From: Rhodocyclaceae bacterium | GTDB taxonomy: Bacteria; Pseudomonadota; Gammaproteobacteria; Burkholderiales; Rhodocyclaceae | Direction of reading: 5' to 3' | Assembly (NCBI GenBank): GCA_030689585.1 | Contig: JAUYFZ010000039.1 | Coordinates: forward strand, 1 to 9,764 | Length of the DNA stretch: 9,764 nt | Part shown: piece by piece, positions 7,502 to 9,764 of the stretch | Layout: each line of letters begins with the position of its first letter | Numbering within the stretch: position 1 is the first letter of the stretch | Notes under the pieces: generated by a model | Databases searched by the model: none | The model's input: the letters and a program-made list of their open reading frames with translations, nothing else | Told to the model about the DNA's origin: nothing | Program-made: the position numbers and the translations under genes

Positions 7502-8302
7502 TTATTGAGCGAGCAGTTTGGCGATTAAGGCCCATATTTCCGCAGGTTCCATCGGTTTGTCGCAAATAGCGGAAACCCCGGCCTGTTCCACGGCAGCCAG
7601 CCGACTCTGGTTGTGTTCGCTGGTAATCATCAAAATGGGCACGGAACGTTGCCAGCTTTGTTGTCGGATGAATTTGGTCAACTGCGCTCCGTCCATTTCG
7701 GGCATGTTGTAATCGGTCATCACGAGATCCACCATGTGTCCGGCGAGCAACATCGTGGCTTCTTTACCGTTCTTGGCTTCCAGAATATGTTCGATGCCCA
7801 CCGATTCGAGCAGGTGGCGCAGGTAATGTCGCACCATGTCGCTGTCGTCGACCAGAAGGATGCGAATATCTTCTGGATTCGGGATCGCGTCTCCGTGGAG
7901 GGGAGGGTCTAGCGTTTCAATGGCGGACATCAGGGCCCGTTCCATTTGATCTGTGGTAAACGGTTTTGGCAGAAGGCTGCACGCGCCTGATTGACGGATG
8001 GTATCGAGCACCTGCACGCGGGTTTCAGAAGACACAAGAATGAAGGGCGTGAGTACAAATTCTGGCTGATTGCGCATTGAAAAAACCATATCAGCCCCGG
8101 TCATATCGGGAAGATAGAGGGCGCTGATCACCACGGAAGGGGCCGCAGCGCGCATAGCTGTAAAGGCTTCGGTCCCGGAGCGTACCGTATGGATGATTGT
8201 CGCCCCCAATTCTTCCAGATGGGTGCGGATGGCTCGCTCCTGCATGGTAGAAGGTTCTACCAACAAGAGTGACAGATCGGCAATGGATTGAATGAGTGAC
8301 AT
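7502..8302 (-). CDS. Tandem-receiver response regulator (pseudoreceiver plus receiver), no output domain
   Basis: This 266-residue protein holds two CheY-like receiver domains and no DNA-binding or enzymatic domain. REC1 (about 8-132) is degenerate: the acidic pair is Glu16-Pro17 and the phosphoacceptor position is Ala61 (in VISALYLPDMTG), although Ser91-region and Lys113 (LPKPF) are kept. REC2 (about 146-266) looks intact: Asp152-Asp153 (LLVDDSD), phosphoacceptor Asp197 (MTDYNMPEMDG), Thr227 (ILMITSE) and Lys249 (CDKPM). So REC2 is probably phosphorylated and REC1 may be a binding or dimerisation module. The partner kinase is not in the window. It sits 9 bp after pgpA and 23 bp before recA in a tight run. 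I do not recognise a named gene. It could be a single-protein signalling adaptor of chemotaxis-like or phosphorelay type. The family call is certain but the role is not. Confidence 0.88.
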   Translation of the reverse strand: MSLIQSIADLSLLLVEPSTMQERAIRTHLEELGATIIHTVRSGTEAFTAMRAAAPSVVISALYLPDMTGADMVFSMRNQPEFVLTPFILVSSETRVQVLDTIRQSGACSLLPKPFTTDQMERALMSAIETLDPPLHGDAIPNPEDIRILLVDDSDMVRHYLRHLLESVGIEHILEAKNGKEATMLLAGHMVDLVMTDYNMPEMDGAQLTKFIRQQSWQRSVPILMITSEHNQSRLAAVEQAGVSAICDKPMEPAEIWALIAKLLAQ

Positions 8303-8311
8303 GGGGGGACT

Positions 8312-8818
8312 CTACCAGAACCTGAGATTAACAAGCATACGAATCAGTGCCAACGTGAACAAGGTGTGGCCCGCCGCGGCCAGATCGTCCATCATCACGC
8401 CGAACCCATTTTTGAATCGCTGATCGAACCAGTGGGCGGGGGGCCATTTTACGATGTCATAGAACCGGAACAACAGGAAGCTAACCAATTGCCAGGGCAA
8501 CGTGGCGGGAGTCAAGAGCAGAACGATCCAGAAGGGCACGATCTCATCCCAGACAATAGCCCCGTGATCCGGTACACCCAAATGTCGACCGGTGAGTTGG
8601 CAACACCAAAAACCCAGAACAAACATGAAGGCCAGGAATAGTGCAAAGTTGGCATCAACAGGGTAAAGCAGACGCAAAAGCGGGTAGGTGGTCCATGCAA
8701 AGAGCGTGCCAACAGTACCCGGCGCGAAGGGCGACAAGCCGCTCCCCAAACCACAGGCAATGACATGAGCGGGGTGAGCAAACAGGAAGCGAAGGGAGGG
8801 GGGGGAGGAGTTCGTCAT
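8312..8818 (-). CDS. pgpA: PgpA, phosphatidylglycerophosphatase A
   Basis: PgpA removes phosphate from phosphatidylglycerol phosphate at the inner membrane, the last step of phosphatidylglycerol synthesis. At 168 residues it is of normal length. The family motifs are GSGLSPFAPGTVGT (25-38), the catalytic region VWDEIVPFW (Asp91-Glu92), FRFYDIVKWPP (117-127) and GVMMDDLAAA (140-149). Hydrophobic spans at about 37-53, 57-73, 93-117 and 148-165 fit a small integral membrane protein. The ATG at 8818 overlaps the vapC stop as ATGA, so translation may depend on ribosomes leaving vapC. In most relatives pgpA follows thiL directly; here a thiL remnant lies 640 bp upstream, with vapBC in between. Confidence 0.96.
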   Translation of the reverse strand: MTNSSPPSLRFLFAHPAHVIACGLGSGLSPFAPGTVGTLFAWTTYPLLRLLYPVDANFALFLAFMFVLGFWCCQLTGRHLGVPDHGAIVWDEIVPFWIVLLLTPATLPWQLVSFLLFRFYDIVKWPPAHWFDQRFKNGFGVMMDDLAAAGHTLFTLALIRMLVNLRFW

Positions 8819-9192
8819 GACGAATGTAGAGTGGGTCGATAAGCCAAGCCAACCTCTGCTGAAACAGCCATGAGTCGTTTATCATCGGTCCAAATCTTAG
8901 CCGTATGAAGGGTGCACGCAGCAAGCAGATGGGCATCGATGTAACCAATTCCACGCCCCATAAGTCGGCGCAGCTCAATAAAATGTAAAACTTCGTTTTC
9001 GGTTGCAGGCATTAAGGTGGGTAGGGCACGCAGAAGATCAAGGATATTCTCACGTTGCTTTAAATGACCACAGGCCAACTCGCCAACAACCCAAGGATGA
9101 CAGCAAATCATATCGTTGTGGAGTAGGAGTGTCAGTGGCCCATTCGCATTGCGTAGATGGTCAATCCAAATCGATGTGTCGGCTAATATCAT
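8815..9192 (-). CDS. vapC: VapC-type PIN-domain toxin ribonuclease
   Basis: VapC toxins are Mg-dependent RNases that usually cut tRNA or rRNA and are neutralised by VapB. The protein is 125 residues (from ATG 9192) with all four PIN acidic residues (numbers counted from the TTG one codon earlier): Asp6 (LADTSIWIDHL), Glu39 (VVGELACG), Asp87 (GYIDAHLLAA) and Asp104 (IWTDDKRL). An in-frame TTG lies one codon upstream at 9195; the ATG is preferred. There is no Shine-Dalgarno sequence, and the start is 7 bp after the vapB stop, so translation is probably coupled to vapB. The stop overlaps the start of pgpA by 4 bp. The toxin looks intact. The RNA target cannot be told from sequence. Confidence 0.92.
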   Translation of the reverse strand: MILADTSIWIDHLRNANGPLTLLLHNDMICCHPWVVGELACGHLKQRENILDLLRALPTLMPATENEVLHFIELRRLMGRGIGYIDAHLLAACTLHTAKIWTDDKRLMAVSAEVGLAYRPTLHSS

Positions 9193-9199
9193 CAATGAG

Positions 9200-9412
9200 T
9201 CAGGGATGAGCGTGGGACGAACGCTTGCTCTGGCGACGAGGAATGAGGGTCAATTGAGGTTCGCTGCCACCTAGCTTGGCTAATCTCCGTGCGCTTTCAC
9301 GTTGAATGAGCGCGTTGAGTGCTTCGTGCAGCAATGCAGTGCGTTCTTGCGTTCCGCACAAAAACTGTGCTTTGGCGACGACGGCATCATCAAGAGTTAT
9401 CGTAGTGCGCAT
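9200..9412 (-). CDS. vapB: VapB-type antitoxin (type II, ribbon-helix-helix N-terminus)
   Basis: This 70-residue protein begins MRTTITLDDAVVAKAQFL, matching the ribbon-helix-helix start of the VapB antitoxin family (Arc/MetJ-type operator binding). This is followed by the helix RTALLHEALNALIQRESARRLAKLGG and a short basic, disordered-looking tail that should wrap the toxin. It lies directly before vapC, the standard antitoxin-first order. A good ribosome site, AGGAG at 9421-9425, is 8 nt from the ATG. As a DNA-binding antitoxin it is expected to repress its own promoter, so it may influence transcription of pgpA and other downstream genes. No LexA-like or strong promoter motif was identified in the 44-bp gap upstream. 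Confidence 0.9.
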   Translation of the reverse strand: MRTTITLDDAVVAKAQFLCGTQERTALLHEALNALIQRESARRLAKLGGSEPQLTLIPRRQSKRSSHAHP

Positions 9413-9420
9413 GGTTATTT

Positions 9421-9425
9421 CTCCT
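9421..9425 (-). promoter_or_regulatory. Ribosome binding site of vapB
   Basis: AGGAG on the minus strand, 8 nt before the vapB ATG. It is the strongest Shine-Dalgarno match at the head of the minus-strand block, so this is a likely first translation start of the run. Confidence 0.7.
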
Positions 9426-9456
9426 ATTCAATAAACGCGGCCTGTCGATTGTCGCA

Positions 9457-9579
9457 TCATGTGGTGCTGAAATGATCGTGACCCCACGATTCAATAACAA
9501 CGGGCAGACCATGAGTATCGCGCAAACGGAAGGTTCCGGCGCGCCCTTCAACAATACGTCCTATGCAGGTGAGGGCATT
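9457..9579 (-). pseudogene. thiL: thiL 3' remnant (thiamine-monophosphate kinase C-terminus)
   Basis: On the minus strand, 40 codons ending in TGA at 9457-9459 read as the C-terminus of ThiL, the kinase that makes thiamine pyrophosphate from thiamine monophosphate. It carries LTCIGRIVEG, a linker, then GLPVVIESWGHDHFSTT. This matches the TCIG...G-DHF-T pattern that ends E. coli ThiL, as I recall it. An in-frame TAA at 9583-9585 lies just upstream, and the ATP-binding core and N-terminus are absent, replaced by AT-rich sequence and the repeat array. ThiL is normally about 320 residues, so only the last one-eighth remains. Its place just upstream of pgpA (with vapBC inserted) is the expected one for thiL. 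An intact copy may exist elsewhere. Confidence 0.8.
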
Positions 9580-9638
9580 CGATTACCCATAAGTCGAAAT
9601 AACTATATATATCAATGCAATGCGCCACGGCCCCAATC
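9580..9638. other. Non-coding spacer with AT-rich patch between thiL remnant and repeats
   Basis: This stretch holds an AT-rich core (9602-9612, containing TATATATAT). TATAGT on the minus strand resembles a -10 element and could help drive the minus-strand block, but no good -35 sequence sits 16-18 nt before it. Together with 9413-9456 and 9693-9764, where I see no gene, it makes up the 352-bp gap beyond vapB. Confidence 0.3.
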
Positions 9639-9708
9639 CCCTCCCCTTCAAGGGGAGGGTTGTACAAAGTTCCCTCCCCTTCAAGGGGAGGGTTAGGGTG
9701 GGGATGGG
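9639..9708. repeat. Right palindromic repeat array (two units, 33-bp period)
   Basis: Two copies of the same 21-bp palindrome as at the left end lie at 9639-9659 and 9672-9692, both with central C. The 12-nt spacer TTGTACAAAGTT (9660-9671) keeps the exact 33-bp period. The cap TTAGGGTGGGGATGGG (9693-9708) is the reverse complement, with 3 mismatches, of the left-array cap. The two arrays are therefore in opposite orientation. Read in the same orientation, the spacers share the core GTACnAA. The array lies where the rest of thiL would be expected. Confidence 0.9.
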
Positions 9709-9764
9709 ATAAGAGTTGCACGACATTTGTAACTGATTGAATTTACTTGAATCACACTTTCCCC

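Noticed and set aside
7583..7598. LexA-like CTG...CAG site within the response-regulator gene
   Set aside because: The spacing between half-sites is two bases short of the CTG-N10-CAG pattern, and the site lies within the REC2 coding sequence.
9604..9630. Sigma-54 promoter on the minus strand (TGGCGC followed by TTG)
   Set aside because: The GG-to-GC spacing and the -12 GC do not fit the consensus.
9472..9696. 74-codon plus-strand open frame ending in two PPLQGEG copies
   Set aside because: It is antisense to the thiL remnant and then reads through the repeats. There is no family resemblance.

Overview
The window reads as chromosomal DNA of a betaproteobacterium (my guess is a Nitrosomonadales-like lineage). 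RecA, RpoN, PtsN, HprK and LptB all look betaproteobacterial, and the run lptB-rpoN-hpf-ptsN-hprK is a known betaproteobacterial/proteobacterial arrangement. No rRNA, tRNA, IS transposase or CRISPR array was seen.

Layout. Positions 1-205 are intergenic and carry a tandem array of palindromic GC-rich repeats (44-130). pmbA/tldE (206-1564, minus) and mog (1583-2137, plus) are divergent with only 18 bp between them. mog runs tail to tail into hprK with a 32-bp overlap. From 9412 down to 2106 all ten genes lie on the minus strand, in transcription order: vapB, vapC, pgpA, a two-receiver response-regulator gene, recA, recX, lptB, rpoN, hpf, ptsN, hprK (eleven counting vapB). Most neighbours overlap or are separated by fewer than 25 bp, so the block is probably read as one or a few polycistronic units. 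Upstream of vapB (9457-9579) lies a short 3' remnant of thiL. Beyond it is a second array of the same palindromic repeats (9639-9692), in inverted orientation relative to the first.

Function. The run joins modules that usually sit apart: thiL-pgpA (thiamine cofactor and phosphatidylglycerol synthesis), recA-recX (recombination and its control), lptB-rpoN-hpf (LPS export ATPase, sigma-54, ribosome hibernation) and ptsN-hprK (nitrogen PTS and HPr kinase). The most notable points are: a toxin-antitoxin pair wedged between a broken thiL and pgpA, with the vapC stop overlapping the pgpA start; a pseudoreceiver-receiver protein between pgpA and recA; a RecA with Asn after the catalytic Glu and no acidic C-terminal tail; and repeat arrays at both window ends that share a 33-bp period and a related cap sequence.

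This is mainly a housekeeping region. I see no complete new defence or mobile system. The repeat family and the thiL/vapBC/pgpA rearrangement are the best leads.
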